64,000 nucleotides of DNA, from positions 62,001 through 126,000 of the forward strand of contig NZ_FMCU01000019.1 in the NCBI RefSeq assembly GCF_900091525.1, written 5' to 3'. Shown here in pieces: positions 43,155-52,000 of the stretch. Under the pieces are notes generated by a model. That model was given only the letters and a program-made list of their open reading frames with translations, was not told the origin of the DNA and did not search any database. Numbering within the stretch: position 1 is the first letter of the stretch; each line of letters opens with the position of its first letter. The stretch is from Micromonospora matsumotoense. GTDB taxonomy: Bacteria > Actinomycetota > Actinomycetes > Mycobacteriales > Micromonosporaceae. A program made the position numbers and the translations under genes.

Positions 43155-44192
43155 GTGGCCGTGGACACAGGTGAGAAGACGCGGGTGGTCGCCGAGACGG
43201 TCGCGCTGAATCCGCTCGACCCCAAGGATCTGCTCCAGACCTTCGGGCTGGTCGGCGTGTGGGTGATCCTCTTCGCCGAGACCGGTCTGCTGGTGGGGTT
43301 CTTCTTCCCCGGCGACTCGCTGCTCTTCCTGGCCGGGGTCGCCGCCTCACCGGTGGCCGATGCGATCTTCGGCAGCGGCACCCGGCTCTCCCTGGTCGGG
43401 CTGCTGATCGGCGGCCCGCTCTGCGCGATCGCCGGTGCCCAGCTCGGGCACTGGCTCGGTGCCCGGTACGGCCGCCGGATGTTCGAACGCCCCAACTCCC
43501 GCCTCTTCAAGAAGGAGTACGTGGAGAAGGCGGAGTTCTACTTCCAGAAGTTCGGCCCGGCCAAGGCCGTGGTGCTGGCCCGGTTCATCCCGATCGTGCG
43601 GACGTTCCTCAACCCGGTGGCGGGTGCGCTCGGCATGCCGGCCAAGCAGTTCTTCCTCTGGAACGTCGTCGGCGCGATCCTCTGGGTGGACGGCATCCTG
43701 CTGATCGGCTACCTGCTCGCCGACCAGATCTACAACGCCATCGGTGACAAGATCGACCGGTACATCCTGCCCGTGGTCGCGTTGATCATCCTGATCTCGG
43801 TGCTGCCGATCTTCTTCGAGTTCCTCCGCGACCGTAAGGCCCGTCGGCGCGGTGAGGCCGTCGCGGTGATCGCCGCCGCGAGCGCGGTGGGCGCGGTGGA
43901 GGCCGTCCGGGACGCCGTCGAGCACCACCACCATCACGACCAGCCCCGGCAGCCGTACGGCGAACCGCAGTCGGCGCAGCAGCACGGCCACCAGCAGCAG
44001 CACGGCGACCCGCAGCAGCACGGCCACCAGCAGCAGCACGGGGACCCGCAGCAGTACGGGCAGCAGCAGTCCTACGGTGGTCGGCAGCCCGACCAGCCGC
44101 ACGGCCACGACCAGCAGTTCCCGCCGCAGACCTACGGCCAGTCCCCGCCGCAGGACGGTGGACGGTACCCGGAGCACGGTCAGGGTCGCTGA
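43155..44192 (+). CDS. DedA family membrane protein with His/Gln-rich cytoplasmic tail
   Basis: Residues 25-235 form a DedA domain (GLLVGFFFPGDSLLFLAG, then FGPAKAVVLARFIPIVRTFL with the R-F-I-P-I-V-R-T-F signature, and ILWVDGILLIGYLL). The last 90 residues are unusual: a HHHHH run followed by Q/H/G/P repeats, two of them perfect 36-bp units. Such a tail could bind metal or protons, or be simple repeat expansion. Mycobacteria also have a DedA gene beside fba. Start GTG 43155 is uncertain; a GTG six bases later is possible. Confidence 0.9.
   Translation: MAVDTGEKTRVVAETVALNPLDPKDLLQTFGLVGVWVILFAETGLLVGFFFPGDSLLFLAGVAASPVADAIFGSGTRLSLVGLLIGGPLCAIAGAQLGHWLGARYGRRMFERPNSRLFKKEYVEKAEFYFQKFGPAKAVVLARFIPIVRTFLNPVAGALGMPAKQFFLWNVVGAILWVDGILLIGYLLADQIYNAIGDKIDRYILPVVALIILISVLPIFFEFLRDRKARRRGEAVAVIAAASAVGAVEAVRDAVEHHHHHDQPRQPYGEPQSAQQHGHQQQHGDPQQHGHQQQHGDPQQYGQQQSYGGRQPDQPHGHDQQFPPQTYGQSPPQDGGRYPEHGQGR
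43977..44048 (+). repeat. 36-bp coding tandem repeat, two copies
   Basis: Two 36-bp units (43977-44012 and 44013-44048), differing at one base, encode QQHGHQQQHGDP in the DedA tail. Further imperfect QQ(Y)G units follow. Confidence 0.9.
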
Positions 44193-44203
44193 CCGGCGGA
44201 CGA

Positions 44204-44240
44204 CGAACGGCCGGCCCTCGGGGAGAGGACCGGCCGTTCG
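44204..44240. terminator. 11-bp stem-loop after the DedA gene
   Basis: CGAACGGCCGG and CCGGCCGTTCG are perfect arms around a 15-base loop, just beyond the stop of the His/Gln-tailed DedA gene. Confidence 0.8.
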
Positions 44241-44288
44241 CCTACACGTACGCCACCGCGGGCACGGTGGTGGATCAGCAAACTGACC

Positions 44289-44364
44289 GGTGACGGACAG
44301 CCGTCACCACCCGATGACGCCACCCCTGGTACGCCATCGGACGTCGCCCCTGGCGGGGGCGACG
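44289..44364. terminator. two stem-loops downstream of the ArsR-family gene
   Basis: GGTGACGG/CCGTCACC (44289-44308) and CGTCGCCCC/GGGGCGACG (44342-44364) lie beyond the stop of the minus-strand regulator at 44372. They probably end its transcript and separate it from the convergent DedA gene. Confidence 0.65.
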
Positions 44365-44371
44365 GGTGCAG

Positions 44372-44749
44372 TCAGCGGGCCTTCTTGGTGGCCCGCTTGC
44401 GCGGCGGCGTGAGGAGGTCGGCGATCGTGGCGATCGCCGACGGCACCAGCCGGTAGTAGGCCCACACACCACGCTTCTCCCGCTCCAGCAAGCCGGCCTC
44501 GGTGAGGATGCGGAGGTGGTGGCTGACCGTCGGCTGCGAGAGGCCGAGCGGCGCGGTGAGGTCACACACGCACGCTTCGCCCTCGGGCGCCGACTGGATC
44601 AGGCTGAGCAGCCGCAGCCGGGCGGGGTCGGCGAGGGCCTTGAGGACCCCCGCCAGCCGCTCGGCATCGGCACGTTCGATCGGCTCGCCGGCAAGCGGCG
44701 AGATCTGAGGCATGGTCATTTCAGCCAACGCAGTTCCCACGTATTCCAT
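44372..44749 (-). CDS. ArsR/SmtB family transcriptional regulator
   Basis: The 125-residue winged-helix regulator has ALADPARLRLLSLI and the recognition helix LGLSQPTVSHHLRIL. The preceding EACVCDLT carries Cys60 and Cys62 in the position of the ArsR ELCVCDL metal site, so it may sense arsenite, antimonite or another thiol-binding metal. No metal transporter lies next to it. The start is ambiguous: ATG 44749, GTG 44737 (best ribosome-site spacing) or ATG 44719. Confidence 0.88.
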   Translation of the reverse strand: MEYVGTALAEMTMPQISPLAGEPIERADAERLAGVLKALADPARLRLLSLIQSAPEGEACVCDLTAPLGLSQPTVSHHLRILTEAGLLEREKRGVWAYYRLVPSAIATIADLLTPPRKRATKKAR

Positions 44750-44806
44750 CCTTCCACCAGCAGCATCGATCCGCCTGCATATCAGCAGATCCGAATCGGC
44801 AAATTT

Positions 44807-45346
44807 TCACGCCACAAGGCCGAGGTCAGCCAACGTAAAGGCCGCCCGATACGGCAGTCCGGCGGCTCGTACGACGTCGCTGGCGCCCCGATCGACGATA
44901 ACCGCCACGCCCACGACCTCCGCCCCGGCCTCGCGTAGTGCTTCGACGGCCGTCAACACGCTGCCGCCCGTCGTCGAGGTGTCCTCCACCGCCAGTACCC
45001 GCCGGCCGGCCACCTCAGGACCCTCGATCCGCCGTTGGAGACCATGCGCCTTGCCGGCCTTGCGGACCACAAAGGCGTCCAGGGGTCGATCGGTCTCCGC
45101 GGCGGCGTGCAACATCGAGATGCCGATCGGATCGGCACCCAGGGTCAACCCACCGACCGCGTCGTAATTCCAGTCGGCGGTCAGCTCCCGCATCACCCGA
45201 CCGACCAGGGGAGCCGCCCGGTGATGGAGAGTCACGCGACGCAGATCGACGTACCACTCCGCCTCCCGCCCCGAGGAGAGCACGACCCGGCCATGGACCA
45301 CAGCCAGGTCAGTGATGAATTTACGCAGGTCGTCGTGGTCCCCCAT
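44807..45346 (-). CDS. pyrE: orotate phosphoribosyltransferase
   Basis: PyrE makes OMP from orotate and PRPP in pyrimidine synthesis. The 179-residue product has the PRPP-binding loop VLAVEDTSTTGGSVLTAVEA (about 120-139) and the FVVRKAGKAHGLQRRIEG loop that provides catalytic lysines. ATG 45344-45346 gives MGDHDDLRKFITDLAVVHG, a typical start; the longer frame upstream is unlikely. Confidence 0.95.
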   Translation of the reverse strand: MGDHDDLRKFITDLAVVHGRVVLSSGREAEWYVDLRRVTLHHRAAPLVGRVMRELTADWNYDAVGGLTLGADPIGISMLHAAAETDRPLDAFVVRKAGKAHGLQRRIEGPEVAGRRVLAVEDTSTTGGSVLTAVEALREAGAEVVGVAVIVDRGASDVVRAAGLPYRAAFTLADLGLVA

Positions 45347-45513
45347 GGCGATAGAGGGTACTGCGCAAGTCTGTGGGTCGTGTGTGCGGCCCACCCGGAA
45401 CCGTCGCGCGGGCAACCGATGACTGGCGATGGACGGCTACGCTGCGCGACCGCACCGGCAGAGTTGCCGGGCGGCTGCGGGCCGCCCGCACGTCGTACGG
45501 CACCGGCGGCCGG

Positions 45514-46323
45514 TCACTCCCCGGCCGGGTCGAGCTGCCCCCGTCGGTCCCGGAAGGCGCCACGCAACAACCGACGCGGTACGTGCCGCAGGCTCGCCAC
45601 GGCCAGCTTGTACTTCCAGTCCGGAACGCTGACGGTTTTGCCTTTCCGCAGGTCACGTAGGGCTTCGGCGACCACGTCGTCGGCGCGCAGCCAGATCCAC
45701 CGCGGCATGGCGGACATGTCGATGCCGGTGCGCTCGTGGTAGCCGGTGCGGGTGTAGCCGGGGCAGAGCGCCATCACGTGCACACCCGACGCGCGGGTGG
45801 ACTGCCCGATCGATTCGCTGAAGCTGGTGACCCAGGCCTTGCTGGCCGGATAGGTGGAACCCGGCATCACCGGGCCGAACCCAGCGACTGAAGAGACATT
45901 TATCACTGCCCCATCGCCACGTTCGGTCATTGGTCCGAGCGCCGCCAAAGTCAGCCGAAGTACCGCGTGCACATTCAACCGGAGCAATTGGGTCTCATCG
46001 GCGACGGTGGAACGCAGAAACGGCCGGCTGAGGCTGAGCCCGGCATTGTTGACCAACAGGTGCACCGGGTCGCCCGTGGCCAGTCGCCGTTCCACCCGGC
46101 CACAACCGTCGTCGGTGGACAGATCGGCGGGGATGACCTCCACCCGGTTGCCGTACCGGCCGGTCAGTTCGGCGGCGGTCGCGTCGAGCCGGGTGGCGTC
46201 CCGGGCCACCAGGATCAGGTCCCAGCCCTCGGCGGAGAGTTGGCGGGCGAAGGACTCACCGATGCCGGCGGTGGCCCCGGTGATCAGTGCGCGGCGGCCC
46301 GGAGCCGGTCGGTCGGCGGTCAC
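45514..46323 (-). CDS. short-chain dehydrogenase/reductase
   Basis: A 269-residue classical SDR. The cofactor site is LITGATAGIGESFARQL (GxxxGxG), followed by LLVNNAGLS, the catalytic serine in NVSSVAGFG and YPASKAW with Tyr and Lys. It is similar to mycobacterial SDRs that act on lipid or ketone substrates, but no substrate can be assigned. The GTG start is 9 bp from the stop of the next upstream gene, so the two are probably co-transcribed. Confidence 0.9.
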   Translation of the reverse strand: MTADRPAPGRRALITGATAGIGESFARQLSAEGWDLILVARDATRLDATAAELTGRYGNRVEVIPADLSTDDGCGRVERRLATGDPVHLLVNNAGLSLSRPFLRSTVADETQLLRLNVHAVLRLTLAALGPMTERGDGAVINVSSVAGFGPVMPGSTYPASKAWVTSFSESIGQSTRASGVHVMALCPGYTRTGYHERTGIDMSAMPRWIWLRADDVVAEALRDLRKGKTVSVPDWKYKLAVASLRHVPRRLLRGAFRDRRGQLDPAGE

Positions 46324-46332
46324 GGTTGCTCC

Positions 46333-47088
46333 TCAGCGGGGCGGCGGCGCCGACGCAGCGGCACCCGGGGGCGGTTCGGACGTGGGCGGCACCGGCGCGG
46401 CGGCACCGTGGGGCGGTTCGGACGTGGGCGGCACCGGCGCGGCGGCACCGTGGGGCAGGTCGGAGACGGGGTACGCCCAGGGCGCGGCGGGGTGCGGCGG
46501 CGCGGACGCGGGCGGCACCGACCGGCGGGTGGCGAACCAGGCGTTCGCCGGGGGAAGCATCAGCAACCCGGCCACCGCGAGGTAACCGAGGGCCTGGGCC
46601 ACCGAAACTGCCCCGTTCACCGGAAGCCACCAGGACGGGTAGGCGTCGTCGAGGGTGCCGAACAGGTCGGCGACGCCCCGGTCACCGGCACCGAGCCGCA
46701 GCGGCCTGGCCCGCTGGCCGACCAGTGCCACCAGTGCGCACCCACCGGCGAGCAGGCCCAACCCGCAGACCGCCCAGATGCCGATCCTGGCCGCCCGACG
46801 TCGGGCGAGCAGCCCGCCGGCTAGGCCGACCAGCAGCAACGCCACCAGCACCGTCAACACCGCCGCACCGATCGTGCTGAACCGCAGCAGCCGGACCACG
46901 CCGTCGACGTCTCCCGGGTCGGCGGCGGTGCCGGCGGCGGCGACCCGGAACCGGTCGATGGTGCCGCCCAGGGCGAGCAGGGTGGTCACGGCGTAGACCC
47001 CGGCGGCGAGCGCCATCAGCCCGAGCAGTGTCACCGCCGTGGTGACGGCCGCCGGTCGGCGGGCCGGCACCTGATCCGGGTACGACAC
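46333..47088 (-). CDS. membrane protein with Pro-rich repeated tail (paralogue A)
   Basis: The 251-residue protein has four predicted membrane segments (about 17-38, 73-95, 99-122 and 157-180) and a C-terminal Pro/Ala tail that holds three copies of a PHGAAAPVPPTSEP-like repeat. It resembles the protein at 47162 in layout: helix pair, an extracellular loop ending in PSWWLPVN / PSWYNPVS, helix, then Pro tail. The GTG start and its ribosome site GGAGGG are inside a long hairpin (47088-47141). Function unknown. Confidence 0.78.
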   Translation of the reverse strand: MSYPDQVPARRPAAVTTAVTLLGLMALAAGVYAVTTLLALGGTIDRFRVAAAGTAADPGDVDGVVRLLRFSTIGAAVLTVLVALLLVGLAGGLLARRRAARIGIWAVCGLGLLAGGCALVALVGQRARPLRLGAGDRGVADLFGTLDDAYPSWWLPVNGAVSVAQALGYLAVAGLLMLPPANAWFATRRSVPPASAPPHPAAPWAYPVSDLPHGAAAPVPPTSEPPHGAAAPVPPTSEPPPGAAASAPPPR

Positions 47089-47141
47089 GACGATTCCCTC
47101 CGGTAGGCGTCGGTGTGCAACCTACTCGGAGGGAATCGTCG
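47088..47141 (-). promoter_or_regulatory. hairpin that sequesters a ribosome site
   Basis: On the minus-strand RNA, CGACGATTCCCTCCG pairs perfectly with CGGAGGGAATCGTCG, and GTAGG with CCTAC inside it, so the stem is about 20 bp. The 3' arm contains the GGAGGG ribosome site and ends at the GTG start codon of the gene at 46333-47088. It may be a terminator for the gene upstream, a translational switch, or both. Confidence 0.7.
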
Positions 47142-47161
47142 GTGTCGCTGTTACGCGCCCG

Positions 47162-48040
47162 TCAGCTGCCGGCGGGGCGCTGCGGGTCGTCCGGTCCGCT
47201 GCCTCCGGCGGGCCGGTCCGGGTCCCCACCTGACGGCGGCGGCCAGGACGAGCCGTCGGACGGCTGCGGCTGGTCCGGCACGCCCGGGGTGGCCGACGAC
47301 GGGCCGGGCTGGCCCGGGGTGGCCGACTGTCCGGGCACACCCGGCTGACCGGGGGCGCCGGGCTGCGGGTAGTCGGGCGTCGCCGGGTAACCGGGGGTCG
47401 CCGGGTAGCCCGGGGTCGCCGGGTAACCGGGGGCGGTCGGGTAGGCGGCACCGGGAACCGGCGGCTCCCAGCCGCCCTTGGCCTTGCGGAAGAACTCGTT
47501 GGACTTCGGCAGGGCGAGCAGGATCAGCGCCGCCAGCAGGGCCAGCAGGCTGAGCACGCCGAGCAGCGTGCTGACCGGGTTGTACCAGGAGGGCAGCACG
47601 GCGTTCATGCTGCGCTCCAACTCCTCGGCGCTCGGCGCGTCGCCGGAGGTGGAGCCGGTGGAACCGCTGAAGCCCGCGGCGCCGTTGACCAGTCCGCCGC
47701 CGACGCAGCAGACCATGATGCCGCCGACCACCCAGGTGGCGATCCGGCTGCCGTTCTTGCCCCGGTTGTTGAAGATCGCCAGGACGACGAGGGCCAGCGC
47801 GATCAGCAGTAGAACGGCGGACGCGGCGACGGCGAAGACCACGACGGCGGTGCCGAGCCCGTCGACCTCGCTCGCGGTCCCCTCGAACGCGTCCTCGAAC
47901 GCCTGGCGGAGCTTGCCGCTGATCGCGAGGGTCAGGATCAGCCCGATGAGTTGGAGCGCCGCGAAGAACATCAGCAGATAGCTGGAGATTGTCACCAGAC
48001 CCGGACGGGTCCGGGCGGGCGTGCTGTGGGAATCGACCAT
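47162..48040 (-). CDS. membrane protein with Pro-rich repeated tail (paralogue B)
   Basis: The 292-residue protein has four predicted membrane segments (about 16-40, 65-90, 101-122 and 153-177) and a C-terminal tail of YPATPG, GQPG and Pro-rich repeats. The loop before the last segment ends PSWYNPVSTLLGVLSLLAL, like PSWWLPVNGAVSVAQALGYL in the neighbour. The two proteins are probably paralogues from a duplication. No enzyme motif is seen. Start ATG 48038-48040 follows GGAG. Confidence 0.8.
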   Translation of the reverse strand: MVDSHSTPARTRPGLVTISSYLLMFFAALQLIGLILTLAISGKLRQAFEDAFEGTASEVDGLGTAVVVFAVAASAVLLLIALALVVLAIFNNRGKNGSRIATWVVGGIMVCCVGGGLVNGAAGFSGSTGSTSGDAPSAEELERSMNAVLPSWYNPVSTLLGVLSLLALLAALILLALPKSNEFFRKAKGGWEPPVPGAAYPTAPGYPATPGYPATPGYPATPDYPQPGAPGQPGVPGQSATPGQPGPSSATPGVPDQPQPSDGSSWPPPSGGDPDRPAGGSGPDDPQRPAGS

Positions 48041-48190
48041 GATTCTCCTTCCTAGATCACCGCACCACGGTAGCGTCCGTAGTCCCGTCGCACCGGGTAC
48101 GACGGTGCCGTACCCAATGATCGACCTGCCGAATCACCCATCAGCCGCGGGCAGGGCCGCGACCGAACCGGATCATCCGCACGTCCCGGG

Positions 48191-49198
48191 TCACGACTCG
48201 CGTACCAGTCGGCGGTGTTCGGCGGTCACCACGGCGAGCAGGAGCAGATCCACCGCGAGCCCGGTCACCGCGTCGAACTGGTTGACCGTGAAGTTGAAGA
48301 TCTGCCCGAACAGCAGGTCGACCAGGAGGGCCAGCTTGAACAGCCGGAACGCGGCCCGCCGGTCGTGCCGGAGCAGGAACGCCGCGCGGATGCTCAACAC
48401 CCCGGCGACCAGCGCCGAGGCGGACACCCCGAGCACCGCGCCCCACTCCCCGGCCTGGTCCAACTCACCGGTCACCTCCTCCGTGACCACCCCCACCACC
48501 GTGGCCACCGGCTCGACGACCAGGTAGACCACCACCGGGGAGACCACCCACCGCCGGGCGGTCAGCCGGATCAGCGCGGCCCGCAGCCGGGCCACCGGGG
48601 GCTGCCAGAACCGCTGTGGCGGTGGCCCCCGGCGCGGCACCACGTCGAGCAACGCGGACACCGCCGACTCGACCTCCGGACCGGCCCCCCGGACCAGCCG
48701 TAGGGTGGCCACCCGTCGCCGGTCGGTGAGCCCCCGACCGAGGCCACCGACGACCACGTCCAACGCGTTCGCCACCCGCTCCCCCGGGGTGAGGCGCAGC
48801 CGGTCGCGCAGCCCCTGGGTGAGCACCACCAGCAGGGCGAAGACGGCGTAGATGATGCCGGCGGCCGGTCGGTAGAAGTAGTCGGTGCCGGCGGTGACGA
48901 ACTTGCCGACCTCGTCGATGAACAGCCCGAAGCCGACCCCGGCGAGCACCGCGCCGGTCATCCGGGCGGCCCCGCCGAGGAAGACCAGCGCGACGCCCAG
49001 GCCGACGGTCATCAGCAGGCCACCCCAGAGCACGTGCGCGATGTGCAGACCGCCGCCGCCGAGCTGCGGGTAGCCGGTCGCCCGGAGGAAGGCCCGGGTG
49101 ACCAGCACCGTGGCCACCCCGGACAGGACGAACGCCTGGAGGTACGCCGCAGCGTCCACCGCACGCGGTGGCAGCCGGCGGCGCGACGACGGTGACAT
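48191..49198 (-). CDS. polytopic membrane protein, last gene of the polyamine-type cluster
   Basis: The 335-residue product has about seven hydrophobic segments (for example AVDAAAYLQAFVLSGVATVL, LWGGLLMTVGLGVALVFLGG, VVSPVVVYLVVEPVATVVGV) and a charged cytoplasmic loop near 160-215. I recognise no named family. It starts 10 bp after the aminopropyltransferase stop and is on the same strand, so it is likely translated from the same mRNA. The longer open frame upstream is out of frame with that gene and rejected. Confidence 0.78.
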   Translation of the reverse strand: MSPSSRRRLPPRAVDAAAYLQAFVLSGVATVLVTRAFLRATGYPQLGGGGLHIAHVLWGGLLMTVGLGVALVFLGGAARMTGAVLAGVGFGLFIDEVGKFVTAGTDYFYRPAAGIIYAVFALLVVLTQGLRDRLRLTPGERVANALDVVVGGLGRGLTDRRRVATLRLVRGAGPEVESAVSALLDVVPRRGPPPQRFWQPPVARLRAALIRLTARRWVVSPVVVYLVVEPVATVVGVVTEEVTGELDQAGEWGAVLGVSASALVAGVLSIRAAFLLRHDRRAAFRLFKLALLVDLLFGQIFNFTVNQFDAVTGLAVDLLLLAVVTAEHRRLVRES

Positions 49199-49208
49199 CT
49201 GTCCGAGG

Positions 49209-50792
49209 CTAGTAGCCGCGCCACTCGCTGCGGGCGTAGTCGAGCACCCTGGGCCGCAACAGGGTGGAGGCGGGCACGTCCAGGCGGCCCCGGTCGGCGG
49301 GGAAGGCCGCCGCCGCCCGCAGCACCCCCGGGTCGAGGAAACGCAACCGGGGCGCATCGGTCGGCAACTCCAGCACCGGCGGGGTGCCGCCCGGCGTGGC
49401 GAGCACGAACCCCCAGTCACCGAACGACGGGACGTCGACGTGGTACGGCACGGTGGCGAAGCCGGCCTCGCGTACCGACGCCTCGATCGACCAGTACGAC
49501 CTGGGCGCGAAGTACGGCGATCCGGACTGCACCACCAGCCGGGCGCCCTCGGCGAGCACCGAGCGGATCAGGGCGTAGAACTCGACGGTGTAGAGCTTGG
49601 CGGTGGCCGTCTCGTCCGGGTCGGGCAGGTCGGCGACGACCACGTCGAAGCGTTCGGCGGCAGTCCGCAGCCAGCCGAAGGCGTCGGTGTTGAGCACCCG
49701 GACCCGGGGGTCGTCGAGGGAGCCGCCGTTGAGCGCGCGCAACTGCGGCTCGGAGCGGGCCAGTGCCACCACCGCCGGGTCGAGGTCGACCACGGTCACC
49801 CGGCGCACGTCCGGGTAGCGCAGGATCTCGCGGACCGCGAGGCCGTCGCCGGCACCGAGAACCAGCACCTCACCACGCGGGCCGCGCATCGCCGGATGCA
49901 CCAGCGCCTCGTGGTAGCGGTATTCGTCGATCGAGCTGAACTGGAGGTCGCCGTTGAGGAACAGCCGCAGGTCGGTGTCGGCGTGGCCGATCTCCCGCAC
50001 CGACCGGGTCAGCACGATCTCCTGGTAGCGGGAGCGTTCGGCGTGCACCACCGGGTCCCGGTAGAGCTGCTGGCGGCTGGTCACCTCGAAGTCCGCGGCG
50101 GTGACCCAGGCGTACCCCAGGCAGAGGGCGACCACGACGGAGCCGGCGCCCAGCACGAGCCGGGCCCGCCGGCTCAGCTCGGCGCGGAACACCGTGCAGA
50201 CCAGGGCCAAGCCGGCCACCGCGTTCACCGCGCCCACCACCAGCGCGCCCTTGAGCTGGCCGAAGACCGGAATCAGCAGGAACGGGAAGGCGAGCCCACC
50301 GAGCAGCGCGCCGACGTAGTCGGCGGCGAACAGGTCGGCGACCGCGCTGCCGGCGGCCTGCTCGCGGATGCGTTGCAGCATCACCATCAGCAACGGGATC
50401 TCCGCGCCGATCAGCAGGCCGAGCACGAAGGCCGTGCCGACCAGCGCCGGGCCGTACAGGTCGAGCCAGGCGAAGGCGGCGTAGAGGCCGAGCACCGACA
50501 GGCCGCCGAGCAGGGCCAGCGTCAGCTCGATCACCGCGAACGCGGCGGCGGCCCGGGGCTGCAACGGCTTGGCCACCAGCGCGCCGATCCCCATCGCGAA
50601 GACCATCACGCCGAGCACGATCGACGCCTGCCCGACCGTGTCGCCGATCAGGTAGCTGCCGAGCGCGACCAGCGCCAGCTCGTACACCAGGCCGCAGGCG
50701 GCGCAGACGAAGACCGCGACCAGCACCGCCGCGCGGGCCCACCGCCAGCGGGGCCGGGTCGGATCGTCCTCGACCGGTGTGGCGGTGGTCAC
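49209..50792 (-). CDS. spermidine-synthase-like aminopropyltransferase fused to a membrane domain
   Basis: The first 215 residues are seven or so membrane helices, and the remainder is a SpeE-type fold: ERSRYQEIVLTRS, FLNGDLQFSSIDEYRYHEAL, VLVLGAGDGLAVREILRYPD (the GGGDG-like S-adenosyl site as GAGDG) and VVVADLPDPDETATAKLYTV. It should transfer a propylamine or similar group, or methylate, at the membrane; substrate unknown. The GTG start overlaps the upstream stop (GTGA). DUF350 and DUF4178 partners are upstream. Confidence 0.88.
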   Translation of the reverse strand: MTTATPVEDDPTRPRWRWARAAVLVAVFVCAACGLVYELALVALGSYLIGDTVGQASIVLGVMVFAMGIGALVAKPLQPRAAAAFAVIELTLALLGGLSVLGLYAAFAWLDLYGPALVGTAFVLGLLIGAEIPLLMVMLQRIREQAAGSAVADLFAADYVGALLGGLAFPFLLIPVFGQLKGALVVGAVNAVAGLALVCTVFRAELSRRARLVLGAGSVVVALCLGYAWVTAADFEVTSRQQLYRDPVVHAERSRYQEIVLTRSVREIGHADTDLRLFLNGDLQFSSIDEYRYHEALVHPAMRGPRGEVLVLGAGDGLAVREILRYPDVRRVTVVDLDPAVVALARSEPQLRALNGGSLDDPRVRVLNTDAFGWLRTAAERFDVVVADLPDPDETATAKLYTVEFYALIRSVLAEGARLVVQSGSPYFAPRSYWSIEASVREAGFATVPYHVDVPSFGDWGFVLATPGGTPPVLELPTDAPRLRFLDPGVLRAAAAFPADRGRLDVPASTLLRPRVLDYARSEWRGY

Positions 50793-51538
50793 GACGTCCC
50801 CCGGAAACGCCCGGCCGGGGCCGCCCGCTGCCGGCCGCGCTGCACGAAACCGACGGTGATCAACAGGGCGGCGACCAGCAGCAGACCGGCGGCGGCCAGC
50901 AGCGAACCCCAGCGGTCCCGCAGGAAATCGCTGCCGGCGTCCGGCAGCGGCGCCGTCACGGCGGCGGGATCGGCGGTCGGGGTGGCGGCCGGTGGCGCCG
51001 CACCCGTCTCGGCGACCAGCAGCGGCAACGCCACGGCGGCGCGGCAGATCGCCCAGCCCGGGTCGTCGACGAACACGTCCTCGTGCAGGCCGAACCGGGC
51101 CAGGCCGGCCTGGACGGCGGAGAGGTCGGCGCTGGAAAAGTCGCCCGAGCCGGTCACGGTGATGAACGCCGAGTCGCTGCTCTCGCTGCTCTCCGCGGTG
51201 TAGGTGATCCGGGCGCGGACCTGCACCCAGCGCGGGCAGCGGTCGTCCTCCTCCACCGCCACCCCGTCGCCGAGGTTGGAGCCGACGCTCACCGGCGAGC
51301 GGAACGACTCCTCCAGCCACCAGCCGTAGCAGATGCCCTGGCTGGCGGTGGCCTGCGCGAGGAGCGGCACGGTGTCGGTGCGCTCGTCGACCGCCGGGGC
51401 GGGGACGGCGGTGCCGCCGGAGTCCTGATTGAAGAGGCTGCTTCCCACGCAGCAGAGCACGAACAGGCCGAGGATGATCCCACCCACCCAGGCGCCCGTG
51501 TTCTGCTTCGCCTTCGCCGGTGGTTTCGCCGTGGTCAT
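50789..51538 (-). CDS. bitopic membrane protein of the polyamine-type cluster
   Basis: The 249-residue product has an N-terminal membrane helix (GAWVGGIILGLFVLCCVGSS), an extracellular domain of about 150 residues with three cysteines (ICYGWW, DRCPRW, AICRAA), and a C-terminal helix (WGSLLAAAGLLLVAALLITV). No family is recognised. The ATG overlaps the DUF350 stop (TGATG) and its TGA overlaps the next GTG, so it is coupled on both sides. Confidence 0.8.
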   Translation of the reverse strand: MTTAKPPAKAKQNTGAWVGGIILGLFVLCCVGSSLFNQDSGGTAVPAPAVDERTDTVPLLAQATASQGICYGWWLEESFRSPVSVGSNLGDGVAVEEDDRCPRWVQVRARITYTAESSESSDSAFITVTGSGDFSSADLSAVQAGLARFGLHEDVFVDDPGWAICRAAVALPLLVAETGAAPPAATPTADPAAVTAPLPDAGSDFLRDRWGSLLAAAGLLLVAALLITVGFVQRGRQRAAPAGRFRGTS

Positions 51539-51960
51539 CAGCTGATGGCGGCGGCGATGATCGCGCCGGTGGCGAGGTGCACCACCGCCGACACCCAGAC
51601 CGCCGGGTGCGGCTGCGGGTCGACCAGCAGCTCGCCCAACTTGCCCGGGGTCAACGCGTCGAGCAGCACGAACGCCAACGCCATGATGACCAGCCCGACG
51701 ATCCCGTACGCGGCCGCGCCGACCAGGCCGAGGAGGAAATCGTCCTCGCTGGCGGCGATCGCGGCGACCACGATCGTGCCGACGCCGGCCAGGTTCGAGG
51801 CGAGCAGCAGCGCCGCGTTGCGGTTGCGTTCGGTCCAGATCAGCTCGTGGAGCTTGCCCGGGGTGGCCACGTCGACCAACACGTAGCCGATGGCCATCAG
51901 GACGACGCCGACCACCCCGTAGGCGAGGGTGACCAGCAGATCGGTGACCAGGTTCTGCAC
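51538..51960 (-). CDS. DUF350 family membrane protein
   Basis: A 140-residue protein with four membrane segments arranged as an internal duplication: AYGVVGVVLMAIGYVLVDVA ... TPGKL and AYGIVGLVIMALAFVLLDAL ... TPGKL. This is the DUF350 (YjfL-like) pattern. The family has no proven activity but keeps company with DUF4178 and spermidine-synthase-like genes, as here. Confidence 0.9.
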   Translation of the reverse strand: MQNLVTDLLVTLAYGVVGVVLMAIGYVLVDVATPGKLHELIWTERNRNAALLLASNLAGVGTIVVAAIAASEDDFLLGLVGAAAYGIVGLVIMALAFVLLDALTPGKLGELLVDPQPHPAVWVSAVVHLATGAIIAAAIS

Positions 51961-52000
51961 AGCGTGCTCCAGGGGTTCGTTCGGTCGGGGTGGTGCGGAG

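Noticed and set aside
43977..44048. CRISPR-like short repeats
   Set aside because: The 36-bp repeats are tandem without unique spacers and encode a peptide repeat in the DedA tail; the same holds for 29661-29768.
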